From Lentisphaerota bacterium (GTDB lineage: Bacteria > Verrucomicrobiota > Lentisphaeria > Victivallales > UBA1829): 64,000 bases of DNA. The stretch is taken from NCBI GenBank assembly GCA_015061915.1, contig SUVR01000008.1, positions 55,262-119,261 of the forward strand. The letters run 5' to 3'. Below the pieces are notes generated by a model. It saw nothing but the letters and a program-made list of their open reading frames with translations. It made no database searches and had not been told where the DNA came from. Shown in pieces: positions 33,507-44,300 of the stretch; positions within the stretch are counted from its first letter, which is position 1, and each line of letters starts with the position of its first letter. A program made the translations under genes and the position numbers.

Positions 33507-35732
33507 ATGCGTTTCAGTTCCACGACTTACCGCCGCAGATCCAAACCGCAGGGTGACTTCAAAACTCCGATCCCGGAATCCGGTACGCTCTGCGGCGAAG
33601 TCTCGCATATTGTCTATTCTTCCGAAGATGAAGCCTATTGCGTTGTCCGGATCGTGGATGGCAAGGGCAAAGAGTATATGGCGGTCGGCTCCATGCCGGG
33701 TGTTGCGGAAGGGCAGAGTGTGGAACTGGAAGGCAAGTGGGAGATCAATCCGGAACACGGTCTGCAGTTGCGGGTCAGTTCCTGCAATTTCTCCCTGCCT
33801 GCCACGCCGGAAGGGATCATGCGTTATCTTTCCTCCGGCATCATTCCCGGCGTCGGACCGAAAACGGCAAAGACGATCGTGGATAAATTCGGTGCGGAAA
33901 CGTTGAATGTACTGGATAACGAACCGCGTAAACTACTTGCGATCAAAGGTTTCACCCAGAAAAAAGTCAATGCTATCCGCACTGCCTGGCAGGAACATGA
34001 CGATAAACGGGAGCTGCGGATCTTTCTGGAAGGTCTGGGGATCACTCCTGCCTACTTCGCACGGATCTACAAACTTTACGGCGACAGCGCAGCGCAGAAG
34101 ATCCGGGAGAATCCCTACTGTCTCGCCTCGGATGTACGGGGGATCGGCTTTCTGCTTGCGGATAAGATCGCGCGGAACGCCGGGATCGGGCTGGATGACC
34201 CAAAGCGCCTTGTTGCGGGCGTGAGTTATGCCCTGGAACAGATCCGTCAGTCCGGACACGTTTGTATCCCCCGGGCGGAGTTTCTGCCGAAGATCGCCGA
34301 AATGCTGGAAATCTCTCCGGAGGAAGCGGACCGGGCAGTTGTCAATGCTGTGATCGCCGGACGGTGTGTTTCCGATTTTGCACCGGACAACACGGAGATG
34401 CTTTATTCCCCGTTGTTTCTCCGCTGCGAAAATGAGTTGCCTTATCTGTTGAAAAAGATGCTGATCCAGCCCTTTCATGCGGGCAGTAAACTGGTTGCGG
34501 TACAGCCGGAACTCGGTTCGCAATTCAGTGAGGAGCAGCTCCGGGCTGTGGATGCAGTCTCCCTTTCTCCCCTCAGCATCATTACCGGTGGTCCCGGTGT
34601 CGGTAAGACAACGGTCGTTTCCGAGATCGTCCGTCGTGCCAAAGCGTTGCGGATCTCTGTGGTGCTTGCTGCACCTACCGGGCGTGCGGCGAAACGGCTT
34701 TCCGAAGCAACCGGCGAAAATGCCAGTACGATCCACCGTCTGCTCAAATGGGATCCGGTGAACAGTTCCTTTGTTCACGGCAAGGATGATCCGGTTTTGG
34801 GACAGCTTTTTGTGATTGACGAAGCCTCCATGCTGGATCTGCCTCTGGCTGTTGCGCTCTTCCGTGCCATTCCGACCGGTTCCACGGTAGTCATTGTGGG
34901 GGACCCGGATCAGCTGCCTTCTGTCGGTCCCGGCAATGTGTTGAATGACCTGATCGATTCTGACATCTGCCCCGTCACGAAGCTGACAAAGATCTTCCGT
35001 CAGGGCGATGGTTCCGGCATTATTCTTGCTGCCCATGCAGTCAATGCCGGGATCAAACCGGAATTGACCCGGACTTCCGGCGAGATCCGGGATTTTTACT
35101 GGATCGAAAAAGATGAGCCTTCCGAAGCGGCGGATATTATGCTGCGGATGATCACAGATCGGATCCCCGCCCGTTTCGGATATGATCCGGTGCGGGATGT
35201 GCAGCTGCTTTGCCCGATGAACCGGGGCGAGTGCGGTACCCTTGAGATGAACCGGCATTTGCAAGCCCTGCTGAATCCCGGCGAAAAGCCGCAATTCCAG
35301 ATCGGTGACCGCACGTTCAAAGAGGGCGATAAAGTGATGCAAATTGCCAATAATTACGATAAAAATGTGTTTAATGGAGATATGGGGTTCCTTACCTCTG
35401 TTGATCTTGGAAAACGGGCGTTCCGGGTGGATTTTGATGGCGTCAGCGTGGAATATTCCTTTGACGATGCGGACCAGATCACCCTTGCTTACGCTGTTAC
35501 GGTCCATAAATCCCAAGGCAGCGAATACCCGGTGGTGGTCATGCCGCTGTTGTCCGGCCATTTTGTGATGCTGCAGCGGAATCTGCTTTATACCGGTATG
35601 ACCCGTGCAAAAAAACTGATGATTCTGGTCGGATCCACCAAAGCTGTCTCTATGGCGGTACGGAATTTTGTGCGTGAACCGCGTCATTCGCTTCTCTTTA
35701 CCAAACTGCAAACCAAAGTGAGACTCCCATGA
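33507..35732 (+). CDS. recD2: RecD2-type ATP-dependent DNA helicase
   Basis: A 741-residue 5'-3' helicase of the RecD-like, RecBC-independent type. The N-terminal part has an OB-like segment and helix-hairpin-helix motifs (SSGIIPGVGPKTAKTIV). Walker A is GGPGVGKTT near 361-369, Walker B is FVIDEASMLD, and motif VI is YAVTVHKSQGSEYPVVV. Members act in DNA repair and stress tolerance. The stop overlaps the ATG of the GSCFA gene (ATGA), so the two are co-translated. Confidence 0.94.
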   Translation: MRFSSTTYRRRSKPQGDFKTPIPESGTLCGEVSHIVYSSEDEAYCVVRIVDGKGKEYMAVGSMPGVAEGQSVELEGKWEINPEHGLQLRVSSCNFSLPATPEGIMRYLSSGIIPGVGPKTAKTIVDKFGAETLNVLDNEPRKLLAIKGFTQKKVNAIRTAWQEHDDKRELRIFLEGLGITPAYFARIYKLYGDSAAQKIRENPYCLASDVRGIGFLLADKIARNAGIGLDDPKRLVAGVSYALEQIRQSGHVCIPRAEFLPKIAEMLEISPEEADRAVVNAVIAGRCVSDFAPDNTEMLYSPLFLRCENELPYLLKKMLIQPFHAGSKLVAVQPELGSQFSEEQLRAVDAVSLSPLSIITGGPGVGKTTVVSEIVRRAKALRISVVLAAPTGRAAKRLSEATGENASTIHRLLKWDPVNSSFVHGKDDPVLGQLFVIDEASMLDLPLAVALFRAIPTGSTVVIVGDPDQLPSVGPGNVLNDLIDSDICPVTKLTKIFRQGDGSGIILAAHAVNAGIKPELTRTSGEIRDFYWIEKDEPSEAADIMLRMITDRIPARFGYDPVRDVQLLCPMNRGECGTLEMNRHLQALLNPGEKPQFQIGDRTFKEGDKVMQIANNYDKNVFNGDMGFLTSVDLGKRAFRVDFDGVSVEYSFDDADQITLAYAVTVHKSQGSEYPVVVMPLLSGHFVMLQRNLLYTGMTRAKKLMILVGSTKAVSMAVRNFVREPRHSLLFTKLQTKVRLP

Positions 35733-36610
35733 AAGAAAATACTCCCTTTGCCTATACTCCGGTCAATTATACATTTCCTCTGAAAAAGATTGCACCGAAA
35801 GCCACGGTTGTTTCCGTCGGATCCTGTTTTGCGGTGGATGTGATCGGCAAACTTTTCGGGGCAGGTGTGTACGGCAGACAGAACCCCAACGGGATCCTGT
35901 ATCATCCCTATGCGATCGCAGAGGCATTGCAGCGGATCGATCTGGATTACACCGCAGACGATTTTTTTGAGTTCAACGGCTTATGGCACAGCTGGCGGCA
36001 TCACGGTTCTTTTTCGGCGCAGACTTGTGCGGAAATCATAGAAAAAACGGAACTGGCGCGCAAAAACTTTCTGAAAGCGCTGAAAAAAGCAGAAGCCTGT
36101 TTTATGACTCTTTCCAGTGCGGTACAATATTGGCATATCCCCTCCGGCAGATATGTTGCAAACTGCCACAAGGTGCCGGGAAATGAGTTTGAGCGGCGTC
36201 TTTCCACGGCAGAGATGTGTTCGGCAGCAACAGTTGCCGCCTGCCGGAAGATCCGGGAGATCAATCCGGATTGCAAGCTGATCTTTACCCTGTCGCCGGT
36301 ACGGCATTATCCCGGTGAACTGACGTTGAACGCCATCAGTAAGGCGCGTCTGTTGAATGGGATCTATCACGCCTTGGAAAAATTTGATAATGCCGCCTAC
36401 TTCCCTGCCTACGAGATCCAGTTGGATGAACTGCGGGACTACCGCTATTTTGCAGACGATATGCTTCATCCTGCCGAATCGGCAAGGAAGATCATTCTGG
36501 ACCGTTTGCTGGCTGCCTGTTTTGAACCGGGTGTCCGGAATCTGTATCAGGAAACGGAAGAAAAACGCCGTGCGGCGGCGCATATTCAACTGCATCCGGA
36601 AGGAAAATGA
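35729..36610 (+). CDS. GSCFA-domain protein
   Basis: A 293-residue protein with the family-naming GSCFA box at about 31-35 (VVSVGSCFAVDVIGK). It belongs to an SGNH-like hydrolase family thought to act on glycans or other esters. Further conserved blocks are YHPYAIAEAL, FITLSS-like FMTLSSAVQYW, FTLSPVRHYPG and DDMLHPAESA. There is no signal peptide. It sits between recD2 and the asparagine synthetase-like gene with a four-base overlap and a three-base gap, so the three are one unit. The exact activity is unknown. Confidence 0.85.
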   Translation: MKENTPFAYTPVNYTFPLKKIAPKATVVSVGSCFAVDVIGKLFGAGVYGRQNPNGILYHPYAIAEALQRIDLDYTADDFFEFNGLWHSWRHHGSFSAQTCAEIIEKTELARKNFLKALKKAEACFMTLSSAVQYWHIPSGRYVANCHKVPGNEFERRLSTAEMCSAATVAACRKIREINPDCKLIFTLSPVRHYPGELTLNAISKARLLNGIYHALEKFDNAAYFPAYEIQLDELRDYRYFADDMLHPAESARKIILDRLLAACFEPGVRNLYQETEEKRRAAAHIQLHPEGK

Positions 36611-36613
36611 GGA

Positions 36614-38458
36614 ATGAGCGGGATCGCGGGATACATTGGAAAAACAGTCAGAGCGGAGGAAACTATGCTGCTCCGTATGGCGGATGCCATGCACCAGCGG
36701 GGACCGGATGACAGCGGTATTTTCCTTGACCGGCACGTGGGGCTTGCTCACACCCGGCTTGCAGTTGTGGACCTGGGAGAGACCGGGCATCAACCCTTTC
36801 ACTCACCGGATGGGCGTTACACGCTGGTTTTCAATGGCGAGATCTTTAATGCGGCAGAACTGCGGAAATATCATCTGCCCGATTATTCCTTCCGTTCTTA
36901 TTCGGATACAGAAGTCCTGCTGGCGATGCTGCTCAAATTCGGTTTTTCGGCAGAAACACTGCAAAAATTGAATGGATTTTTTGCTTTTGCTTTTTACGAT
37001 AAACAGGAAAACACCCTGTGTCTTGCCCGTGACCGGTTCGGTGTCAAGCCGCTTTTCTATTTTTCCAACGGGGCGGATTTTGCTTTTGCCAGTACGCTGG
37101 AGGCGTTAAAACAAATCCCTGCTTTTGACCGGAAAGCTCACCGGAAGGATGCGTTGCTGGATTTTCTTTCTCTCCAATATATTCCCCGTGAGAAGACGAT
37201 CTTTGAAAATACATTCAAACTGCTTCCGGGGCATATGCTTACCTGGGAGAACGGGTCATTCCGTCTTGATCGCTGGTATACACCGGATTTCCGGGAAAAA
37301 CAGATCTCCTACCAGGATGCCTGTTCGGAACTGACGGACCTGGTGACTGCCTCCGTCCGCCGGGTATTAACTGCTGATGTCCCGTTGGGAATCTTCCTTT
37401 CCGGGGGATTGGATTCTGCCATTACTGCGGCATTGGCGATCCGTCTCGGCGGACAGAAACTTCCGCTCTACTCGGTTGGTTTCAGCGATCCCAGATATGA
37501 CGAATTGGCTTACGCACGGGAAACAGCTGATTTTCTGATGACGCAATCCGGTAAAAAGCTGGAACACCGGATCGTGAATGTGGAAAGTGCATACGCCCTG
37601 GACCTGTTGCGGAAAATGGTTCGCCAGTCCGGTGAGCCTTATGCGGATGCCTCTCTTTTGCCGTTCTCACGGCTGTGCGCCTTCGCAAAAGAAGATATTT
37701 CCGTTGCGCTGACCGGGGATGGTGCAGATGAATTTTTCTACGGTTACGACCGTTACCGTGCGATGCGCCTGTTCCGTCTTGCCCGGATCTTTCTGCCGTG
37801 CGGGCTGCTGCATTTCTTTGTGCCGAAGGGCAGGGGCGAGCGCTCCTTCGCCGGCAGAGCAGAACGATTCCTCCGGATCGCCCGGATGTCGGATGAACGG
37901 AACCGTTATCTTACGATCGTGACCCATGATGCCAAAAAATATTTCAAAAATCTGTTTCTGGATGAACTGTTCAGTGGAGGGATCGGTATGCCGGGAGAAG
38001 CTCCGGATCCAGCCGATTCCGCTGCCCGGTTTGACCTGCAAACCTATTTACCGGGTGATGTGCTGCCTAAAGCCGACCTCGGTTCTATGAGTGCCGGGCT
38101 TGAAGTCCGTTCCCCGTTCCTGGATCATCGGGTGGCGGATTTTGCTTTTTCCCTGCCGGCAGATTTCAAACTTTCCGGCAAAAAAAGAAAACGCATCCTT
38201 TCAGATGCGTTCAAAGATATCATTCCGCCGGGATTGGCAAGCCGTCCGAAACGGGGTTTCGGTGTTCCGGTTGGCGAATGGCTGCGCGGTGATTGGCAGG
38301 CTGAAACAAAGCGCCTGTTGCTGAACCTGCCACAGGAGATTTTCCGGCGTGATACCATTGCAAGGTTGATCGCTGAACACGAAAGCAGAAGTGCAGATCA
38401 TACTTATCTGCTTTATTCTCTTTTGGTTTATGCGTTGTTTGCAGAATCGGAAAGCTGA
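36614..38458 (+). CDS. Asparagine synthetase B-like, with Ser in place of catalytic Cys2
   Basis: A 614-residue protein of the AsnB family. The glutaminase domain starts MSGIAGYIG, where the family reads MCGI; codon 2 is AGC (serine), so the glutamine-hydrolysing nucleophile is absent although the rest of the domain is intact (HTRLAVVDLGETGHQPF, FNGEIFN). The synthetase domain has the ATP pyrophosphatase loop SGGLDSAIT near 262 and LTGDGADEFFYGYDRYR. It may use free ammonia, or the domain may be regulatory. AAGGA precedes the ATG. It may belong to the amidotransferases that modify sugars or peptides rather than make asparagine. Its end overlaps the convergent regulator gene by 31 bases. Confidence 0.88.
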   Translation: MSGIAGYIGKTVRAEETMLLRMADAMHQRGPDDSGIFLDRHVGLAHTRLAVVDLGETGHQPFHSPDGRYTLVFNGEIFNAAELRKYHLPDYSFRSYSDTEVLLAMLLKFGFSAETLQKLNGFFAFAFYDKQENTLCLARDRFGVKPLFYFSNGADFAFASTLEALKQIPAFDRKAHRKDALLDFLSLQYIPREKTIFENTFKLLPGHMLTWENGSFRLDRWYTPDFREKQISYQDACSELTDLVTASVRRVLTADVPLGIFLSGGLDSAITAALAIRLGGQKLPLYSVGFSDPRYDELAYARETADFLMTQSGKKLEHRIVNVESAYALDLLRKMVRQSGEPYADASLLPFSRLCAFAKEDISVALTGDGADEFFYGYDRYRAMRLFRLARIFLPCGLLHFFVPKGRGERSFAGRAERFLRIARMSDERNRYLTIVTHDAKKYFKNLFLDELFSGGIGMPGEAPDPADSAARFDLQTYLPGDVLPKADLGSMSAGLEVRSPFLDHRVADFAFSLPADFKLSGKKRKRILSDAFKDIIPPGLASRPKRGFGVPVGEWLRGDWQAETKRLLLNLPQEIFRRDTIARLIAEHESRSADHTYLLYSLLVYALFAESES

Positions 38459-39246
38459 ACCGTCAAAGACCCGTCTTCTCCGCGGACGGTGGTATAGATC
38501 CTGCCCGGCTGGTAGTCGGCATATCCTTTGAGATCTGCCGCCGGATCCGGCTGTGCATAACGGTAAAGCGGTCTCTGTTCCGGCGGGAAATCAATATAGG
38601 TTTCCATAAACCAGTTTGTGAATGTATCCATTTCTTCCGTATCGGCAGCCAGTGCATCGCTCATCAACGGGGTATCCATCAGAATGTACGGAATCTTGAT
38701 GCTGTTGAACTGGGCAACCTGTTTCTGGGAGGGGGTGCCGAGTACGATCAGACCATCCAGATTGCGCTTGTAGTTCAGCCAGTGACGCAGACTCAAGCCA
38801 CCGTCAAAGTTCATACCGATGATCATACTGTATCCCGCCCGTTCCAGCGCCCGGTTCAGAGGATAAAGGATCCCGCCGTAGGCAAAAGGACTGAGATTCA
38901 GCACAAAAACTGCGATCCGGTAGAACCGGGCAGGGCGGATATCCGCCGAAACATAAACCCCTTTCTTGGGGATGGACTCAATATAATTCAAAGACTGCAG
39001 CCCCTGCAGTGCCGACAGAACGACCTGCACACTGACTCCGTATTTTTTCGCCAGAGTCCGCATGGAGGGCAGCTTGGATGCCGGACGGTACTCGCCGTCA
39101 AAGATCCGCTTGATAATGTCATTTGCCACCGTCATATACTGCGGTGAAAATACTGACTGATCCGACCGTGCTTTTTCTGTAAAGAACAGCCCGCGTTGAG
39201 CAGTGTTATCCTGCTGCTGGCGCAAACGCTTCGGCACATTTTTCAT
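38428..39246 (-). CDS. GntR-family transcriptional regulator
   Basis: A 272-residue repressor-like protein with a GntR winged-helix domain at about 30-100 (IIKRIFDGEYRPASKLPSMR, then KKYGVSVQVVLSALQGLQ). The rest resembles the first lobe of a LacI-type sugar sensor (YRIAVFVLNLSPFAYGG, DGLIVLGTP), but it is shorter than usual, so the sensor may be reduced. It is divergent from the DUF4091/TPR pair and probably controls it through sites in the shared gap. ATG 39246 is chosen over TTG 39255. Its last 31 bases overlap the convergent asparagine synthetase-like gene. Confidence 0.8.
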   Translation of the reverse strand: MKNVPKRLRQQQDNTAQRGLFFTEKARSDQSVFSPQYMTVANDIIKRIFDGEYRPASKLPSMRTLAKKYGVSVQVVLSALQGLQSLNYIESIPKKGVYVSADIRPARFYRIAVFVLNLSPFAYGGILYPLNRALERAGYSMIIGMNFDGGLSLRHWLNYKRNLDGLIVLGTPSQKQVAQFNSIKIPYILMDTPLMSDALAADTEEMDTFTNWFMETYIDFPPEQRPLYRYAQPDPAADLKGYADYQPGRIYTTVRGEDGSLTVQLSDSANNA

Positions 39247-39296
39247 GATGCGCAATTTTCCTTGTAGTTGAAAAGAATTCGGGGACTGCTCTTACT

Positions 39297-39429
39297 CTTA
39301 CACCGAAATCGGAAAAATGCAAATCAGAAACGAAAAAAAGTTTGATTTTTTTCAACAGGTTATATTGAATTTTCAACAGACCGAATTATTGTACTGAAGA
39401 GGGTCCCCAACCACAGACTTACACCGAAA
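39297..39429. promoter_or_regulatory. Control region between the GntR regulator and the DUF4091 gene
   Basis: Two kinds of direct repeats lie in this gap. TTTTCAACAG occurs at 39349-39358 and 39370-39379, 21 bases apart (two helical turns), and is a good candidate operator pair. CTTACACCGAAA occurs at 39297-39308 and 39418-39429, 121 bases apart. A possible promoter for the plus-strand gene is TTGAAT (39365-39370), a 16-base spacer, TATTGT (39387-39392), overlapping the second operator. Confidence 0.5.
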
Positions 39430-39439
39430 GGAAAAACGT

Positions 39440-41380
39440 ATGAACTTCACTTGGAAGAGTGCGGCGGTTCTTTCTCTTTTGTCTCTGATCCCGTGGAGCG
39501 GATCAGCGCAAGTGGAAAAGATTTCCGACGCCATGTACCGGGATAGTCTCAAACAGTTTCCCATTCAGGAAAAAGCGGCAAAAAATCCGTACCTGAAAGA
39601 CTATCTGAAATCGTTGAATCCCCAAAAAATGGATGAGATGGCATTTGTCACCGCAACCCGCGTAGCTGCCGACCTGAACAAAAATCCCGACTTCAAGGGA
39701 AAAGTGGCATACTATGCTGTCCCTGCCATGAGTGAACTCATGCGCCTTCCGGAGACTTATCCCCTTGATGGCAAAGCGGTTTCTCCCGTCCGGATCATTA
39801 CTGCGCAGGATGAATACGAACCCGGCTCCTTCCTGGTCTATCCGCTGGAAGAACTGGGCAAAGTTGAATTCAAACTGACTCCGTTCAAGAACGAAAAAGG
39901 CGTGGTCTTCCCCGCCGATCAGCTGGATCTCAAGGTCATCAAGGTTTGGTATCAGAACAAGAACGGCTGGTGGAGCTACTTCGCCGACACCGAACTGAAA
40001 CTGATCCCCGAACTTCTCCTGAACGATGAAGATTTGATCAAAGTCGATACGGAAAAAGTCGCCAACTACGCCCGCCTCACGGAAAAAGATGGTTCCCGGT
40101 CCTATTTCTGGCTGACACCGCCCCGGGAAGTGGACCGCCGTTACGGTGACCCCTCTTACCGCCGCTTCGTTTCCTTCCAGTGCATGAAGCCCAACTTCAA
40201 GGATGCTGCCACGCTCCAGCCTGTGACTCTGAACAAGGGCGCATTCAAGCAGTTCTTCCTCACGGTTCACACGAAAAAAGGACAGGCTCCCGGTCTTTAC
40301 AAGGGCGCTGTTTCTATGGTGCGAAATGGTGCTGCCATCGGGTCTGTTCCGGTCACCATCAAGGTGCTTCCCTTTGAACTGCCCCAGCCCGCGGCGTATT
40401 ACGATGTGAACAAGCCGTTCCTCGTTTCCTCTTACAGCTATATCAGCTTCGATATCATTGACTCCCTGAACGGCGGTGACCGGGAACTGACCAAACAGCA
40501 GCTTTACAACGTGCTGGAAAATCAGGTCAAGCACAACCAGACCATGCACTGGGTGCGCGGGAACTCCAGCAATTATGAATACTGGTTTACCATTGATGTC
40601 ATGCGCCGTTGCGGTATGAGAATGGATTACATCATGGGGGGTTTCCCCATCCGGATCGGTGACACCCGCATGGACCGCATTCAGGATGCAAAAATCCAGC
40701 GCAAACTTTACACCGAAAAGCTGGGACCGAAGACCAGTATCTTCTTCGGTTACGGCGATGAACCCGGTGCAGGCTGGGTGCGTCAGCATCTGGGACTTTT
40801 TGAAGATTATCAGCGGGAAGGTCTCGACTTCGCCATTGCCGGCGGCGATCAGGTTTTCTATGCCGGCGGTCACTCTTACCGTTTCTTCAATACCGCCCGC
40901 GACCCGGAAGATGCCGCTGCCACACGCAAGTGGAACGATGTCGGCAAAGCATGGGTCGCCTGGTATGCCTGTCAGCACGTGGGCGCGGAAAACCCGGCGT
41001 TCAACCGCCGTCAGAACGGTCTTGCGCCTTATCTGGCAAATTACAGCGCCCTGTGTAACTACGCTCACCACTTTGGTCCGTACAATGACCGCTCCGAAAC
41101 TTACAAGCCCATGGTCTTTGCCTACGGCTGCGGTGATGGCGTGATCGATACCCTTCAGTGGGAAGGATTCCGGGAAGGGATCGATGATATCCGGTATTCC
41201 ACACTCCTCAAGCGTCTTGCGCTGGAAGCGTGCGAGTCCAAAGACATCAAGGTCGAATATCAGGGCAGAGCTGCTCTGCAGTTCATGGCGGAGATCAATT
41301 CCGCGTCGGTGGATATGAATACCGCCCGTCTGGAAATGATCGCCCGCATCCTTGATCTCAAGAAACTTTTGAAGAAATAA
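39440..41380 (+). CDS. Exported DUF4091 (GH123-like) protein
   Basis: A 646-residue protein with a signal peptide (AAVLSLLSLIPWSGSAQ). The C-terminal DUF4091 pattern is seen in DTLQWEGFREGIDDIRYSTLL near the end, and the middle has a barrel-like region with FFGYGDEPGAGWVRQHLGL, where the acidic residues suit a GH123-like hexosaminidase fold. An all-beta domain (SPVRIITAQDEYEPGSFLVY) precedes it. It likely acts on a glycan in the periplasm. It is the first gene of a two-gene unit under the GntR regulator. The catalytic residues are not assigned with certainty. Confidence 0.75.
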   Translation: MNFTWKSAAVLSLLSLIPWSGSAQVEKISDAMYRDSLKQFPIQEKAAKNPYLKDYLKSLNPQKMDEMAFVTATRVAADLNKNPDFKGKVAYYAVPAMSELMRLPETYPLDGKAVSPVRIITAQDEYEPGSFLVYPLEELGKVEFKLTPFKNEKGVVFPADQLDLKVIKVWYQNKNGWWSYFADTELKLIPELLLNDEDLIKVDTEKVANYARLTEKDGSRSYFWLTPPREVDRRYGDPSYRRFVSFQCMKPNFKDAATLQPVTLNKGAFKQFFLTVHTKKGQAPGLYKGAVSMVRNGAAIGSVPVTIKVLPFELPQPAAYYDVNKPFLVSSYSYISFDIIDSLNGGDRELTKQQLYNVLENQVKHNQTMHWVRGNSSNYEYWFTIDVMRRCGMRMDYIMGGFPIRIGDTRMDRIQDAKIQRKLYTEKLGPKTSIFFGYGDEPGAGWVRQHLGLFEDYQREGLDFAIAGGDQVFYAGGHSYRFFNTARDPEDAAATRKWNDVGKAWVAWYACQHVGAENPAFNRRQNGLAPYLANYSALCNYAHHFGPYNDRSETYKPMVFAYGCGDGVIDTLQWEGFREGIDDIRYSTLLKRLALEACESKDIKVEYQGRAALQFMAEINSASVDMNTARLEMIARILDLKKLLKK

Positions 41381-41393
41381 TCAGGGAGACAAG

Positions 41394-44300
41394 ATGATTA
41401 TGAAAAACAGATATTATATGATCCCCTCTCTGGCTGCCCTGACTTCCTGCCTGCTTCTCGGTACGGCGTGTCAGGCGGATGCGGAAAAGGCCGCACCTGC
41501 CAAAGCTCCGGCAGCCCCCGTTGCAGTGCAGAAAAGTGCCTGCACGATCAAACTTTCTGCTCAGGAACCCTTCCGGAAAACGGCGAATGCTCAGCAGAAA
41601 GCGATCATGGGAAAACAGCTGACACCCGAACAGGCAAAGGCAATGCGTGATTTTGACGGAAAGATCAATACCGTCAATCGCAACCTGATCTGGAAAAACA
41701 AATTCAATGAGGCGGATGCGGAACTGAAAAAACTTCTGGCGGAAAAAGATCAGGAGCAGGCACTCCGTTCCAAGATCGTGCTGCTCATGGCAGATAATTT
41801 CGCCCGCAGAAACGATCCCGCTCTGCTTGTAAAGGAAGTTGACTCCCTGCTCAAACAGTATGCCAACATATTGACTCCGTCAGATAAAGCTGCGCTCTAC
41901 CGTTATCAGGCAGGCGCTTTCGACAAGCAGAAAAAATACTGCGAAAAGGCGAAAGCTCTCTATGCCCGTCTCGGTTGCGCCATCACGGAACAGGATGCGG
42001 AAAACACTTCCCGCGATCTGATCCAGACCGTCTGGAACGCCGGTAAAAAGGCGGAAGCCATCGCTCTGGCGAAAGAGTTTGCCGATATAGCAGGCGAAGA
42101 CAAGAAGAGTTCCCGTATTTCCACTCTGCTCTACTATGCCCGTATGATGAAAGATGCTGCCGTTTGCAGGGAAGCGCTTGCAGACTGCAAGAAGGCGGAA
42201 AAGGACATCAACAAGGTTGCCAATGAGACCATCATGGTCGCTGCTGCGTTCCGTAACAAATCCATGGAGTTTGTCCCGGCTCTGCAGGAGATCATTACCA
42301 CCCCGGAATATGCCTTCCGTCTGCGCGCCAATGCACTGGCGGAATATATGAATTCCGGGGCAGCGAAGAAGAATCCGGCGGAGATCATTGATCTTGCCAA
42401 CAAGCACCTTTTCACGGTTAAGGACATCCCGCCCGCAGATTACACTTATCTGGTCTACAATGTGCTGCTGAACCATGCGGCTCGCACTATGGGGCGCCAC
42501 GATCTGGCGGAACAGTATTGCAAGTCTCTTCTGGCATATCCGCAGGTTGCAACTGCTCCCAAGGTGGATGCGGTCAAACGCCTTACCACTTACATGGCGC
42601 AGCGCGGCGAATATGCCGAAGCCTTCAAGCTGATCGACAAGGGCTTTACCTTCGATAAACTTGCGGTCACACAGTATGTGGATCTCTGCCGTCAGTACGC
42701 CAATCTGCTGAAATGGCAGGGCAAGTGTGATGAAGCGGTGAAGTATCTCCGCAGCAAGATCAACGATGCCAACAAAAACCAGATCCTCAAGGAAGTCGCT
42801 GTGATCTATATTTACTTCCGCGAACTGGACAAAGCCTATGCCGCCTATATGGAAGCCGGTATGCCGGTGGAAGCCGTGGGTGTTTATGGCGGGATCGAGC
42901 CGGAGAAGGCACAGACTCTTGCTCTCAAGATCATTGAAGATGAAAAGAACTATACGGAACAGGTCCGTGGCGCTCTTCTTGTCCACTTCCTCGGATCCGG
43001 CAAAAAGAATGCGGACATCCGCAAAAAATATGCCCCGCTCCTGAAGTATGTGAACGGCTGGAGCCTCCCCGGTACGATGCGTTATGCCGCCACTGCGAAA
43101 GATTATGATCGCACCTTTGAAATGATGGAGATCATGAAGCAGCGCAACAGTTTTGTGCTTGACAACACCACGGCACAGATCCTGCTGGAATATTACATCA
43201 ACTCCGGCAATGTGGCGAAGCTGAAAGAACTGAAAGAACAGCTCCCTGCAAGCCGTGTCTCTGCTGCGAACAAAGTGCGGTTTGACATCGCCATTGATCT
43301 CTTTACGGCGATCCGTCAGGACAAGGCCGGTGCGTTCAAGGCGTTTTACAAGAACTGCAAATTTCCTGCTATGACCCAGAAAGAACGGGCGGATCTGCTT
43401 CTTTCTCTCTCTGCTCTGGCGCTGAATGCCCGCTTCTTCACGGTCTGCGAAGAGATCTATGATACCTATCTTGCCCTGTACAAACCCCAGCCCTGCAAGA
43501 CCTACAATGTTCCGTTCAGCGATAAACCGGTCCTCGGTGTCCACGGCTTCCTTTCTCTGGAAAAGATGCCCGCTCCTCAGTTCATGGACCGCAAGTACGG
43601 CGGAAATATGGACTTCCTGGTGACGGACGTTTCCACCGGTGACCGCGGCGGCGCCATCTCCGGCAAGCAGTCCGGCGATACGTACAAGCCTTCCGAACTG
43701 CGCATGGTCTGCGACAAGTACGGGCTGCACATGATGTTCAAGGCGTTCGACAGCAAGGCGAAAGACATTGAAGCGGGCATTGCCAGCGCAGGCAGCTTTG
43801 AAATGTACTTCGCCCCCGGTGACAATCAGCCGTACTACTGTCCCCTGCCGGATATGAGCAACTCGGCTGCCAGTATCTGGAACAGTTCCTACAATCACCG
43901 TCAGTGGCGTCAGCTGGACCAGTACGGCAAGACCAATTTTGACATCAAGACGGAAAAGGTCTATACCGAAGACGGCTACATTGTCTATATGTTTGTTGCG
44001 TGGGACAAGTTCTATGACAAACTGCCGGAAAAAGGCGACACCTGGGACTTCGAGAACGTTCACTGGTCCCGTTTCGGCGGCAACTCCTGGAACGGTCTGA
44101 AAACGATCCACGGCAGATCCACCTGGGGGAAACTGGCGTTCGATATCTCCGACGACCAGATGCGCCAGATCAAGCGCAACCTGATCATCAAGGCGCGTCA
44201 GGCATACCTGAAGGAGAAACGCACCTCCGGCAGATACCACGGCGCCATCGACCGCTGGGCGAACGATAAGTATGTTGGCGATGCCGCCTTCTACAATGAA

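Noticed and set aside
41880..44240. A minus-strand frame of 786 codons opposite the TPR/CBM9-like gene
   Set aside because: Shadow frame. The plus strand has the signal peptide, operon context and terminator.
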